From Scatophagus argus (lineage: Eukaryota > Chordata > Actinopteri > Scatophagidae), in NCBI RefSeq assembly GCF_020382885.2, contig NC_058494.1:15022001-15086000 (forward strand): a DNA stretch of 64,000 nt, in the 5' to 3' direction. Shown piece after piece: positions 1 to 14,329 of this stretch. The notes below the pieces were generated by a model. That model saw only the letters and a program-made list of their open reading frames with translations, was not told where the DNA came from and did not search any database. Every line of letters starts with the position of its first letter. The first letter of the stretch is position 1. Made by a program: the position numbers and the translations under genes.

Positions 1-192
1 TCTGTTGAATACGCAGAGCTTTTAACCACGCAAAATACCCTGACAGTTGGATGTAAGGCACAAAATCAGTGTAGACATTTGGCTAAAACTCAGAGGCAAG
101 AGAGTGAAGATCTGTATTCATTTTAAAATAATCACTAATGAATATTGTATACTTTCTGACTCTGTATGTGCTCTTCTGCCTTTAACTCAAAG

Positions 193-2415
193 ACAAGGCA
201 TCAGAATGGTGACACACACTTCCTGACCCTTGATGAGATTCTGGATGAGACCAAACTTCTTGACATCAGTATGAAACAGAAACATTGGCTCATGAATGAG
301 GTGTGTGTGTTTCTTATGCATTAGAATACATTCCTATTTATCATTAGGAATGCACATTTCAATCTGTACCTTTATGAGGGTGCTCTTTTTAAAAATAGAA
401 AACGAAGAAGAAATTGGAGCTACTGTAGTTCAACGTGCATGTTTTTGGAAGTGAACACAATATTTATCCTCTTTATTTTGCAAGAGATATGATACAAAAA
501 CGACTATTAAAGTTTGCAAGCAAATCATATTTTAAATTGACATGATATTTACATCACAGAAATGTATATATACATATGCAAATCTGGATAGTCAGCTACC
601 TGCCTGGAGGCTTGTAATTTGACATCTGCTCCCTCACTTTCTATCCACCTGAGGCGCTGGTCAACAACCCAAAAATTGAAGTCCGGGATGGAACGTATGG
701 CTTCAAGCCCAAGTACAACCTGAAGGACAAAAAAGCCTTACTGAGGCTGCTGGACAAACACGACCAGCTGGGCCTGGGAGGAGTGCTGCTGGACGACGTG
801 GAGGAGGGGCTGCCCAATTCAGCCAAGGCCATCAAGGTAATACTCAATAAATATGATTTCCCCTAAAGCTAACATATGTGATGCATACCGTACATTATGC
901 TGACTAAAAGAAGAGACATATACACTTTTTTTCTCGCATCTGTGTATGACGAGGGAACATTTGGGTGGGTATTAGCAGAGACATGAACAGAATCTGTTCA
1001 CAGGCTCTGGGGGATCAGATCATCTTCGTGACAAGACCAGATAAGAAGAAGATCCTATTCTACAATGACAGAAACTGCCACTTTGCAGTAGATGAAGGTA
1101 AGCATAAGTCAGTTCTGTCATTTATGGCCCACTGTCTTTCCATCTGTTTCTGTCTTGACTGTCTCACAAACATACACGACACCAAACTTTTGGCTCTTCA
1201 GCCTCTAACAGACGGAGAATATTGTCTTTTTTATGAAGTAAATATTTCAGCTTGAACTGCTGGTCAGCACTCATCCATAAATAGTTTTTCTTGTGTACCA
1301 TGAACGGACTGCAATGCATTTCGTTGTGCATTGCAGAATAACAAATAAATGAACCTTGAACCTGTAGAGATTAAAACAAACATTTGTTTTACTTTTTTAC
1401 TTTTACTTTTGTTTTTTGTTTTTTTAAAGGGTCAGAATCATTTTTATCAAGTCATAGCGTCTGAACTGTACAACCCCTCAGCCCACATGCTGTGTTGATT
1501 TTATTTTAACCCATACACTGCCGATTCTGTAGTCATACAACCATTGTGAGCTGTCATGTGAATGAATCCTTGCAAGTTTTAAACATGGAAATATTTCCCA
1601 TCTCCATTGTCCATCGTATATGATATAAACGTGGCATCACAGAAGATCAAAATTGAATTAGGAAAAATACGTTGGAACGCCATCCTGGGACCATAGGTGT
1701 GAAGAGCCTTTTAAAGTGCATTCACAAACACAGAAGGATGCTATTTTAGCAAGCTCTTGCTGGGTGTCGAATATCATAATAAATTGGTAAAATACGAAAG
1801 GTGCTTAGTACCTCACTGCTGCCTGCTGTTGGCCAGGTTCATGCATCAAACAATGCCTCAATACTGACTTTTTCATCTCTGTGGCAACAACTGCAGGTGA
1901 AATTTAGTCTTTAAAAGAGTTTATCCCAAACACTTAACAATTCATTTTATTATATTAGAGATGCTTGATTATCCTTTGTGAACTCTGAATCAAAAACATG
2001 TCTTTCAACTGTAGAATTCCAGAAACTGTGGAGGAGTGTTCCAGTTGATTCCATGGATGAAGAGAAGATTGAGGAGTACCTGAAGAAACAAGGAATCTCC
2101 TCCATGCAAGAAACAGGACCAAAGAAAGTGGTAAGTGTCCCCTACTCACCCACCTGCTTGATTTTCATCCTAGCTTTTGAGATATAAATATACCTGCCTT
2201 GATTTATTTCAGTAGACATAAAGGCTTTTTATTTGTTAACTTTTCTTTCAAATTTATCAAGCAACTTAATCTGTGCCCATTGTGTTTCTGCGCAGTTACC
2301 AGTTCAAAAGAGGAAGAAGCAAAGTGGTCAAAGAAAGAGACACTTCAAGACCCACAACAACCATCTGGCAGGCGTCCTGGAGGACTATTCAGATGGAGTC
2401 CCTGTTAAGAAGTGA
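193..2415 (+). CDS. GTF2E2: General transcription factor IIE subunit 2 (TFIIE beta), 3' part only
   Basis: TFIIE beta pairs with TFIIE alpha in the RNA polymerase II preinitiation complex, where it helps recruit and regulate TFIIH at promoters. Five exons are visible: 193-300, 654-836, 1004-1097, 2015-2130 and 2296-2415 (TGA). All have GT-AG borders and join in frame to 206 residues. Recognisable stretches are [59 protein letters not shown] and [20 protein letters not shown], which follow mammalian TFIIE beta closely. They cover the tandem winged-helix core and the basic C-terminal region ([17 protein letters not shown]). The mammalian protein is about 291 residues, so roughly the first 85 residues lie upstream of the window. 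The gene runs tail to tail with DCTN6. Identification is by remembered family sequence, and I see no frameshift or internal stop. Confidence 0.95.
1290..1375 (+). repeat. Candidate 3' tail of a retroposon in a GTF2E2 intron
   Basis: The stretch around 1316-1371 combines 'catttcgttgtgcattgc' with an AATAAATGAACCTTGAACC end. It resembles the 3' ends of LINE/SINE-type insertions common in teleost genomes. The match is from memory, and only the tail is recognisable. The rest of this 917-bp intron (1098-2014) shows T-rich runs and nothing else I can name. Confidence 0.35.
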
Positions 2416-3913
2416 AATCCTGTCACTCGCTGTTTCAGACCCTTAGTGGAGTGAAGTTGAGTCTGTAAATCACAGATGGCAAGAGATGCATTCCCTGGCC
2501 ACCCTATGATACAAAAATGTTTCCATGGCAAACAAATTAGCTTCTTTTCCTTTCTTTCTTCTCATCTCAGTTATCAGTGGTCTTGTATTTCATGGGGAAA
2601 ATAGCAACTGTGTTGTGAAATCCTTTTTAATTAATTTACTGATCGGTGATAACCAAAGGACATTTGAGGAAAAGAGCACTGAGCCCATTAAGGACATTGA
2701 ATGGTGCGTCAACCCTACTGTTAAAATATGAGGTTAAAGTGTGTAAATATTTTTTTTTCTTTGTTTTATTTAGCATATTGGAACAGAGATGTGTCTATGT
2801 GTGACAGTTTGAAGATTTGTATGGGCATCGTCCCATCAGGGATTGCAGATGACAGACTTGTGTTAGGCGGTGTCACATTGAGCTCCTTCATCCAGCATGA
2901 AAACTCTAGGATTTTTCTTCTAGTGGAATTACACATTATTTAACTTCTGTAACTTTGCAGCACCATGGCACAGTGGTTTAAAATGAGAACTTTTTGAGCA
3001 TATATTTTAATAAATGACGCTGTTACAGGATACTGCCTCATTGCTTGATTTACAAGCATTGCAGATGCAATTCTCACAGTTAAATTCAAATTGAGAATCA
3101 ATTAAACTACTTGAAATGTGACATGAAACATTCTATTTTTTTTTTTTTATGTATTAATACTGTACTATGTTCAGCCTGGTGATGAAATCACTAGTAACCA
3201 CTGTGATCAGAAATTAGTTCATGGTGCACACATCAGCATTTTTGAGGTTATTTAAAGGCATAACATGTAATATTTCCTCATGAAAATGTTTAAAAAGTAC
3301 TGTCATATTTGCAGTTGTGCACTGACATTATACACAATGTTTCCAATAATATTCAGTGTTCCAGAGAAATCTGTAAATTCATTCAAGGTGATCATGTGTT
3401 TTATTTGGTCACGTGTCAATGGCATCATATCCATTTTAATCCTTCTAGCTAGCTATAACTTCCAGGGAAACACCAGATGATGTCACAGAGTGATGAAGGA
3501 AGTTGGTAAACTAGTTAGCTACTCTTACTTTTGTTTGTATTGCTCACTTATGATGGAGCACAATTATTCATTGCCATTTGCTGCGTGTTCTGGTTAACAA
3601 TGAAGGATGAACAACTCCCATGATTCCATACTGCTTCAATTTTGTTATTGTGTTGATTCAGAGACCCATAGTGGCAGAACTTACATACTGTACATTTAAT
3701 TAATCATAGAAAACAGTCCAGCACAGCAAGATAAAAATGAAATGCTCAATCAGCTGCTGCATATAGAGTAGAAAATATCAGTAAGAAAAAGTACTGATGA
3801 AGCTAGGTACATACTAATTAATTATATACATTAATGTTTTTTCCAACAATATCCATTTAAATAAGGGTTTGCTAGCCATTTACAATTTGATTCAGAAAGG
3901 ATAAAGTTACATT
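2416..3913. other. Convergent intergenic region and 3' UTRs of GTF2E2 and DCTN6
   Basis: This stretch lies between the stop codons of the converging GTF2E2 and DCTN6 genes. It is AT-rich, and short open frames here carry no recognisable domain. It should hold both 3' UTRs. Candidate polyadenylation signals are AATAAA at 3009-3014 (plus strand, GTF2E2), and AATAAA at 3400-3405 or the variant ATTAAA at 3695-3700 (minus strand, DCTN6). A T-run lies at 3139-3150. No RNA gene was recognised. Confidence 0.6.
3009..3014 (+). promoter_or_regulatory. GTF2E2: Candidate polyadenylation signal of GTF2E2
   Basis: AATAAA lies 594 bases after the TGA, and it is the first canonical hexamer I noticed downstream of the stop. 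The actual cleavage site is not demonstrated. Confidence 0.5.
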
Positions 3914-5832
<1,919 letters not shown>

Positions 5833-6682
5833 TGTGATAGCCGAAATCCGCTGGGAGGCGCCGCTGGTTGGCTCGATTATCGATTTAGAATCCTTGCTAT
5901 TACAGTTTATGCGCATGCGTATGCGTCAGTCGACTTCATCAGAGCCGTATAATTTCTAATAGGAACAAAGCTAAGATAGGTCTATGCTCTGATGACTGGC
6001 GCACACGGCACCTGCTGATTTCCCCAACTTTGTCATGCTTAATATTATACTACGTGCTTTCTGGTAGAAAGGTCTTTCTCGTAGAAAACTCCAGTGTCCT
6101 TCTGACAGAAAGCCCTGATGGATCATATTTGACATACGCAGTCAAACATGTTGATGATCTAGTTAAAGAATGGAACGGCTTTGCCTTTTGGAAAACAGAC
6201 TAGACTCTAGTCTCTACAAATTAAGAAGATGTGCTTTTAACCATAGACCTGACCTCGTAAATTTATATGGGAGAGGTAGCGGAAAGAGTAAGCGTTACAT
6301 AGAAATAGACCAGTTATTACTGGGGCACTATTACTGATTCGATTTTATTATAGCTTTAATTGAGCTACCTTTCATGATATCCCAAGATTTGTTTTGCCTC
6401 TTTGTTTTCTCCGGTCTGGATTAAACTTTGTTGTTTTTCTCAAAGGAAAACATTTTATCCCCCCCGGATAGACAGAAAACATCTGTTCACGCTGGTTAAC
6501 AGGTATAAAAGTATCGTTTTGGACTATTCCACTGAGTGTGGCGAAAGGAACGCTATAGTGGGACTGCCCAATAGATGATCCAGGGTCTGGAGTGACCAAC
6601 AGGTAACGTTCGCAATGAACTTTGTCCCTTTCCGCTCTCCCTACAATGTCAAAACAAGAAAGGATCGGAAGTGGCAATTGTT
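5833..6682. promoter_or_regulatory. Divergent promoter region between DCTN6 and HGSNAT
   Basis: The 850 bp between the opposed start codons should contain both promoters and 5' UTRs. TGCGCATGCGT at 5910-5920 matches the palindromic NRF1 consensus, followed by a second ATGCGT and a CRE-like TGCGTCAG. The motif is 78 bp upstream of the DCTN6 ATG. No TATA box is evident next to either gene. Open frames across this region on either strand look like chance. Confidence 0.6.
5910..5920. promoter_or_regulatory. NRF1-like binding site
   Basis: TGCGCATGCGT fits the NRF1 consensus YGCGCAYGCGC except for the last base. NRF1 sites are typical of CpG-type housekeeping promoters, and this one lies where the DCTN6 transcription start is expected. 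Occupancy is inferred from the motif alone. Confidence 0.55.
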
Positions 6683-9047
6683 ATGGCAAAACGAAAAATA
6701 AAGACCTCAAAAGACACAGCTTCAGTTGTAAGGGTGAAGGCAAAGCAGAAAGAAATGGCACAAACGGAGAAATCTGATCATTTTTCCATTGCTGCCATTA
6801 TTTTGATTGTCGCCGTTTGCGTGGCGCCACTGACAGCGTCGTCTACGTGTAAGTAACCAGGACTTTTGACAAGTAAAAAACTAAAAGCAGGCTAGTGCTC
6901 CGTAGCTAGGTTAGCTCTTGCTAATTACCTAACGTCCAGCACAACTTTACACCACGTTAAACCTTGTATGAGTTCCACCTTGCAGCAATGAAGGTGGCTC
7001 TCACGAACCAACAGAAGAATCCTCACGATAGATGTTTTTTTTAAGTATTTAATAATTAAGTCTGAATATCTGTTACCTTAAGGGCTAACATTAACTGCAG
7101 ATTCACTGATAAACGTTGCAGCACCATCTGAACAGCTGACAGCTGCAGCCGTTTGAACTTCCCTCCTGGGGGGTAGTTTATGGATTAATTCAGCATGTGA
7201 CCGAGGCTCAGCAGCCATATCTTCATCTCCCTCACATGCTTTTCTCTTCCACGCACTGACGTTAGCTGACTGGCTGTAGCCTTTTTTCACCAATTCTGGC
7301 AACCGATATAGCTACTACACACTTTTCGTATGGAATAAGGTTCCTCGTACGTAACGATAGCACTGGACCGTAGCAGGTTAGAGGTAAGTTTCAGAAAGCT
7401 AGTTTCACAGCTGTAGACTCTACAAGAGTATTAAAAAGCAAAGTCTTCACGGTATGAAGGTACATGTCGGTATTTCTCCGACATTTATAATATAGCTGTT
7501 AGCATGTAGCTGTTACGCATATGCACTTGTTCCTAACCAGTTCAGTGGTAAACAGTGTTATGGGCTCTGATTGCATGAATCATTTGCAGAACACGTTCTG
7601 TGATCACAGGCTTCACAGTTGGGTGTGGTCTTCTATACTGTAGGCTTTAGCATCTTTCGGCTGCATATTTCCAGCAAATGGATTTGTTATAGGATGTCGA
7701 CTGATCTTCACAGTGTGTACTGCTATTCTCACACCAGCTGGCCTTCTTCTTCATAAGCAAATAGTGCTGAAGATGGATGAAGCATTTCTGACAGTCAACA
7801 ATGAGCTGGGCATTGAGGTGGTGGTTTCCTGGATGTCAGAGCGGTGCTACCAGGTAGGCACACACTCGGATATCCTCCTCCAGCTGTTGTGTTGCTATAT
7901 GACTTGCTTTGTGATGAGGATGATGATGTTCTGGTCTGAATGCTTGTGTACTAGTGTTTGTACCAGCAGCTGGGAGTGGTACCTGCATCGCCCAGTACCG
8001 GCCAGCCTAGTTCAGTAGATTTTGTTGTGAGCACACAACATGAAATTGCTCTACAGCTCAACAGCACTGTCAACCTGGAGCTCTGCAAGTAAGTTAAAGA
8101 ACACAAACATGGTACACACACACACACACCAAGATAATACAACTGAGCTATTGTGTGTGTCAGTCACTATGGCTGTTTTTCTGTTTGATTAGCATATTAT
8201 CTTAAATTTCCAGGGTTCCATTCCACTTTGGGGAGCATGGGAACTACTCGCTGTGGGTGAAAAATCTGAACGACTCATCAGTGGTCAACTGCTCTGTAGT
8301 GACTCTTGCAGACCCCGTCAACAGCTACATACGTGAGTCTCACTCGCCTAAAAGCATTCAAAAGCTTGTATGACATGGATGTATGTAAGTTTTCTGGTGT
8401 TATTTTCGTCCCCACCATGCTGTACAAAGATCATGTTCCATTTAGATAATGTGCCACTCTTTTCACACAGCAATCTTGGTAGCTTTTCTCATCTTTGCTG
8501 GACTGGCCTTGGTGTCTGCCATTGGAAAAACAGTATTAGGGTAAAATAATTTTACTGTTTTATTTCTGTTCTCCGATGACTGTACATATACAAACAAAAC
8601 CAAATCTACATATGACATATTGAATTAAGGATAGCCTGATTTCATTTGCTTTAAATCATTTTGTCGTAGTGTAAACATTTTTTGTTAAGATTACTGCTGT
8701 GTATTATAGAGTGTGTATTATAAAATTATTTCTAACCTGGTTTACTTGCTCTTGTCCAGGCTTGATGTAGTGAAGGCTTTTGTCTACAGAATGAGCGGAT
8801 CCATGGAAACAGAGAGGCTCATCAACTCTGTGAGTGTTTGTAAAGTTTTTTTTTATATATATATATAAGTGCTATGCTTCCAACTGAACAATGTTTATGT
8901 TATCTTTCGTCATACAGGAACTGGGCTCCCCTGGCAGGATAGTGGCACCAGTTACTGACAACATCCTCCCTCCACCGCCCAGTGCCAGCAAGAGGCTGCG
9001 ATCTGTGGATACATTCAGAGGGTACAACCCCCCCCCCTCCCTCCCCC

Positions 9048-9103
<56 letters not shown>

Positions 9104-12100
9104 CACTATTGAAGCTCTGCTTGCTCAGTGAAAGCCTGACCTGGCTTTTTACTGTATCTCGTGATTCTCAGTGCAGTGTGACGTTTTGGCATCTGACACT
9201 GACACAGTGCCTTTCAGTAATGATGTGTTTTCTCTGTGTCCTGTCAGTATCTCTTTAGTCATTATGGTGTTTGTGAACTATGGTGGGGGGCGATACTGGT
9301 TCTTCAGACACGAAAGCTGGAATGGTGAGCTTCACCTGCTTCCATTCTGAATCTTTACTATATGTTTGTGTAACAAATTAGTCAATATCCACAGATCTTT
9401 GTGACCTGCCTTGGTATTATGGTTGATTTTGAAGCCTGAGTTTCCCATTTATTTCCTTACAGGCCTTACTGTTGCAGATCTAGTCTTCCCCTGGTAAGCT
9501 CGATATAAATTTCTATAAATTATCTTCTTTGGTATATATTAGTACTGCAGACTGGTTGACCCCACTTTTGAGCTCAAAGTGATTTTATGCTGATATCTTA
9601 TTAGTACTGTTGGTATTTTTAAATTTGTAAAACAAAATGTTCTTTGAATTTTCTTCATTGCATTTGGATTTGAACCAATCTCTAAAAAGTCAATAGAATA
9701 TAACAAACCAAAATAATTAACTTTATTAGTTAATTATTTTGGTTAATTTTTTTTTTTAGTTAATATTTATCAGTTACATCTTCAGCTGAGAAGTGTAAGA
9801 ACAGTGGTCATATTTTGAAAGAACCTTAACTCCTTTTCATCTTACTCCTCTTTTTGTCTCAATTTCTCACACTTTCTTCCTCCGCCAGGTTTGTGTTCAT
9901 AATGGGGACATCCATCGCCCTTTCGATCAACTCCCTCCTCCGTGCAGGCTTGACACGATGCTCTCTGCTGAGGAAAGTGGCGTGGAGGAGCCTGCAGCTC
10001 TTCCTCATCGGCATCTTCGTCATCAACCCAAACTACTGTCAGGGACCACGTGAGTATAAACACCCTTGTTTGATGCTGACTATCATATCTTAAACGATTT
10101 AGATGATTAATCATGCTCTTTAATACTGTTCCAAACTGTTTCTGCCTGCATGTGGGCTCACACTCCACCTCATTCATGCCACAGTATCCTGGGCCAACCT
10201 GCGGATTCCGGGTGTGTTGCAGCGCCTGGCCTGGTCATACCTTGTTGTAGCCTGCCTGGACCTGATGGTGGCAAAAAGTCATCTTGATATATACACAACG
10301 GTCAGCCAACAGCCCCATTTTACCCTCATTATTTGTATTAACTTTTCACTGGAGATTCCTGAAGTAAAATTGTCATATCTACAGTGGATACGATAAATAA
10401 ATTGTAAATGTATTTTGATGGAGAAGAAACTTGTTTGATCAAGGAGTGAATGATGTTTTTCAGGATGCTTGGTGGTCTCCCTGCCTGGACATCTTGCTGT
10501 ACTGGCCAGCCTGGCTCTGTGTGCTTCTCCTAGAAATCCTCTGGCTCTCTCTCACTTTCATACTTCCTGTACCAAACTGCCCAACGTGAGTTAAACTAGT
10601 CATATTTGCATGTCTTTTTGCATCCATGTAGTAAGGGAAATACTGGGAAGCAACAAGGTTTTGTCCACATCTGAAAAGTATTTTGGTCTTTGGTCTTTTG
10701 AATGTGTCTGATTATCATGCTATGCTTTACTCGTGTTTGTAACTACATCTTTTTATTTGGAGTCGGTCCCAGGTTCAGTTACAGGTTTAAAATATCTAAA
10801 TATTTTCTGGAATTGAAGTACTGTAGAGATACTAAATTGCTGTGTATAACGCTGTCAATACACCACTCTTCTAAACAGGGGTTATCTGGGTCCAGGTGGG
10901 ATCGGAGACATGGGCCTGTATACTAATTGCACCGGCGGCGCGGCTGGTTTCCTTGACCGATTGGTGCTAGGAGAAAACCACATCTACCAGACTCCTTCGT
11001 CACGGGTTAGTGACCAGCAAAACAACCCAAACATACCACAGTCAAACTTAGTGTGTTTATAACTTGGGATATTAAGCTTGAACTTCAACATCAGGTTCTG
11101 TCTACAAAAATTCATTTCTGTTTCTGTTTGAATTCAGGTGATTTATGCAACTCGAATGCCATATGATCCAGAAGGTATTCTTGGCAGCATCAACTCTATC
11201 CTGATGGCTTTTCTTGGATTACAGGTTTGTAATGTTTTTTATCTGCTTCTCTCTCCTTTTTCTGTCTTCCTTTTCCTTTCATATTTCTGTATTAATAATA
11301 ATGTGGAAAGGAAATGTAATTTTAATGTTTTAATTGTTCCCAGGCAGGAAAGATAATCTTACACTACAGAGATCTCCCCAGAAGTATAATGTCAAGGTTT
11401 CTTATATGGAGCCTCTTATTGGTAAGTACAGTACTGTTGTATCACATCTCATGCTTCTGCAGTATGTGCACACGTGCAGCAATTTATTGTTCCTCATAAG
11501 TATAGTGAATGAGTCACTGTTTTGCTGGGTATGATAATATGATTGCTGTCTCAATGTCCCTATGTTTGTTTACACTTCCTGAGTGCATAATTAAGTCTCA
11601 TGTAACACACAGGGAGTCATATCAGCAGCTCTGACCAGGTGTTCCACAGACCAGGGCTTCATTCCTGTCAATAAGAACCTATGGTAAAGTTTGTTCTTCT
11701 GCCCTTTGAGATTACTTAGTATTTGTATAACAACTGCTTTTTGGTATCTGTTGACTGAATGTTTTGGGATGCTGTTACCACAAATAGACAGTTTAAAAGA
11801 ATATGAAAGACAAACCTGTCTGAGATTTTTGTGTTCAGAGATCTTAGTACTGTATTGCTTTATTGTCGATACTATTAATTGTTCTGCTGTGTTGTACCTT
11901 TTTGGTGCAGACTGTATTTTATCTTCTGGTAGGCCAGTCATAATGTTCCAACTTTGTGTAAATCAGTTTTGTGGTCTCTTCTTTTTCACTTTGTTTTAAA
12001 TTGGAAACAGCAGTCAGAAGTTATTAATCTTCAGCACAAGCCACTGCTATTAATGAGCTTTAAGTTATAGTCGTTTTGTCTTGTACGGAAGTAGCTCTAT

Positions 12101-12779
12101 GAAGATAAGCTTTCTAATCTTGCGGCAGAATGTGTTTAATAATCCTGCACGTGCCTGTTCATTTCACTTCTAGGTCTCTGTCCTATGTGACAACACTGGC
12201 TTGTTTTGCGTATGTGCTGTTTGTGCTGATCTACTACACAGTGGATGTGAAAAAGTGGTGGTCTGGAGCACCTTTCTACTACCCCGGTGAGCATGAATTC
12301 AGTATTAGTAGGACTGTTAGGACTGTTTGAACGAAAAGCGTTTTGTATGTGGCGTTGATGATATCTCAAATGAGCCAGACTGTATACGTACAGTTCTGGT
12401 ATTTGTGAAGATATTGCTCAATATTAGAACTTGCATGATTATTAAGTTTACACAAGTACTGAACTGTCCAAGTTCAGTGAATGCATAAGCTTAATCATCT
12501 AAATTTAGTCCAAATTTACCAATTTTAAATTCCTTTTTAGAGATAGACTTTTAATGCAACAATGTCTGTAATCATTGTGGCCTTTGTGTCACTCCAGGTA
12601 TGAACTCCATCCTCGTATACGTGGGCCATGAAGTGTTTGAGGAGTACTTCCCATTCCGTTGGCAAATGGCCAACAGCCAATCCCATGCTGAGCACCTCAC
12701 CCAGAACCTCGTGGCTACTTCCTGTTGGGTCTTCATCTCCTACGTGCTCTACAGAAAGAAGATTTTCTGGAAAATTTAG
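6683..12779 (+). CDS. HGSNAT: Heparan-alpha-glucosaminide N-acetyltransferase
   Basis: HGSNAT is a multipass lysosomal membrane enzyme that transfers acetyl from cytosolic acetyl-CoA to terminal glucosamine of heparan sulfate; human loss causes Sanfilippo C. Exons: 6683-6848, 7765-7853, 7955-8088, 8214-8332, 8471-8540, 8760-8829, 8918-9021, 9248-9324, 9463-9493, 9889-10049, 10185-10300, 10464-10585, 10879-11005, 11138-11224, 11344-11421, 11613-11683, 12174-12286 and 12598-12779 (TAG). The 18 exons equal the human count and join in frame to 638 residues. An N-terminal luminal domain has NYS and NDS/NCS glycosylation sequons and is followed by many hydrophobic segments. The catalytic His is H272 in [20 protein letters not shown]. 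Other family blocks are [41 protein letters not shown] and [19 protein letters not shown]. The protein ends YRKKIFWKI. The second ATG (6755, codon 25) is an alternative start just before the signal-anchor hydrophobic stretch. Confidence 0.96.
8854..8868. repeat. Short (TA)n run in HGSNAT intron 6
   Basis: A T-run followed by about seven TA units lies within the 88-bp intron between exons 6 and 7. A shorter (AC)n run of the same kind lies at 8114-8129 in intron 3. Confidence 0.85.
9027..9100 (+). repeat. C-rich tract plus (CA)n microsatellite in HGSNAT intron 7
   Basis: A C-rich run (9027-9047) leads directly into about 26 CA units (9049-9100). It begins only a few bases after the exon 7 donor at 9022, so length changes here sit beside a splice site. 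Open frames across it are repeat artefacts. Confidence 0.95.
9706..9744. repeat. Perfect 16-bp inverted repeat in HGSNAT intron 9
   Basis: AACCAAAATAATTAAC at 9706-9721 and its exact reverse complement at 9729-9744 are separated by the 7-base spacer TTTATTA. It could extrude as a hairpin or be the remnant of a small foldback element. The rest of this 395-bp intron is AT-rich and shows nothing else. Confidence 0.85.
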
Positions 12780-13112
12780 AAGCGTGGTCAGACAGCAGTA
12801 CCAGAGGACATTTTGTTTACATGAGAAATGCTGGAGTTAGAATCTGAAAACACTTTAAAAGCAGTAAATGGGAGACTGATTTCATTTGTCAAAACTGTGG
12901 GGGTTCTCTGAACATACAGGGACTTCTTCTTTCAAAGAGCACCTCCTTGTGTTTTTCAGAGTTTTCAGTTTTCAGTCATTACTTTATAAGACAAAACATG
13001 TTTAAAAGAGTTTTCCAAAGATCTTCAGGTATGAAGCAGCTGGCCCCTGCCAAATATCTTAATTGACTCGGGAGGAATTTCTCCACAGTTAGTTTGAGAC
13101 TTTAGAACTATG

Positions 13113-13190
13113 ATAACTGACCTTGTTAATCTGTTTGACCAAGTGTCGAACCTTGAATAACTAACCTTGTTAATCTCTTTGACTAAGTGT
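13113..13190 (+). repeat. Two-copy direct repeat, 34-bp units
   Basis: Two copies of ATAACTGACCTTGTTAATCT...AAGTGT start at 13113 and 13157, 44 bp apart. They differ at only three positions, which suggests a fairly recent local duplication. Confidence 0.8.
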
Positions 13191-14086
13191 TACAGATTGT
13201 GGAAAACTGAAACCTGAAGTGGGTTTTAGTGAGACTGACTCTTCAAGAGCAGAAGGTGACAGTAAATAATGTACACTCAAGAGAAAAGACTACAGGAATG
13301 CAGTGTGATCTTTTGTGTGTTATCAAATCCATCCTACTAAACAGTAGAAGGTGGATTTAAGCTAGGTGAAACATTATGTAAAGGTTTTAAAATATGAAAG
13401 TTAAACAATTGAAATATATTGTTTCTTATTAGTTATGTGTGTGTGTATGCTTAATCATTTATTATGGTCACTAGCACTCTTTTGCTCCTCCTCTGACCCC
13501 GCTACCCCACTCCACAAGTGTCCAGTGGTGTGACATATGATGCTGCGTGTTGCCATGTGCTGATGGGAAGTGAGGGAGGACGGGTTGACCATTGAAAGCC
13601 ACTGGAGGTTGCTTGTTTTGCATTTTGGTGACTTCAGAAGCATGCATGATTTCAGAAACACAAGTCAGAGCTGCCCTTTTTGTCTTCTTTTTGTTTTATT
13701 ACACACATTATTTTGTTGGCATTGACAGAAATCGTTTGCCTTTTTCTTACCATTTACCATTTTCAGTTTTGTTAAATGTGCCATGAATTTATAGAAGCTA
13801 TTCTACTGTATGTTTCCCATTTACAGTAGTTTAATTGTTAGGTTTAATAATACACCGTAATACTGTAATACTCCTCCCACAACATGAATGTGTCCCCCTC
13901 TACACCTGGCAGTTATTACAAATATTACTTTTATTGACACATTTTGAAAAATCATATGTTCAATCTCTGGAATATCCAAATGCTGTGAGTGAACTTTGGA
14001 ATAATTGTTCATCTGGTACTGTCTAAATAGATGAAATTTCTTTCTTCAAATTTTTATACATTTATTTTTATATTCACCATTTATGT

Positions 14087-14092
14087 AATAAA
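14087..14092 (+). promoter_or_regulatory. HGSNAT: Candidate polyadenylation signal of HGSNAT
   Basis: AATAAA lies 1.3 kb after the stop codon and is followed by a T-rich run. Confidence 0.55.
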
Positions 14093-14329
14093 ACTTTTTT
14101 CCAGAACATTATTGCTGTTTGAGTTTGACCGAGTTTCATTGCAATCGTATTGAAGTTTTTTCTGATCAGCCTTTAGGCCATTTATAGAATTCTTAGGTTT
14201 TTCAAAGAATAATAATTACTTGTCATATAAAGGTTATATGAGTAGTTTAGTATTTATTGTTTTTTTATTTGAGCATATATATATTTCTAAGGTTACAGTT
14301 CATATAAGGCTTTTTTTATCTTCAGGCGG

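Larger units (their letters stand above)
12780..14092 (+). other. HGSNAT: HGSNAT 3' UTR
   Basis: This non-coding stretch runs from the TAG to the AATAAA at 14087-14092, which is followed by a T-rich and GT-containing segment, as expected of a cleavage region. It contains a two-copy duplication at 13113-13146 and 13157-13190. The extent is inferred from the hexamer. Confidence 0.6.

Noticed and set aside
6372..6677. 101-codon minus-strand frame upstream of HGSNAT
   Set aside because: It lies in the shared promoter, matches nothing known, and is not supported by splice sites.
6671..6682. Upstream GTG as HGSNAT start
   Set aside because: The frame extends to a GTG at 6671, but the ATG at 6683 is the normal eukaryotic start and gives a protein of the expected length.
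8872..9112. Open frames reading Cys-Val or Thr-His runs
   Set aside because: They are translations of the (CA)n microsatellite in HGSNAT intron 7. The real exon 7 ends at 9021.
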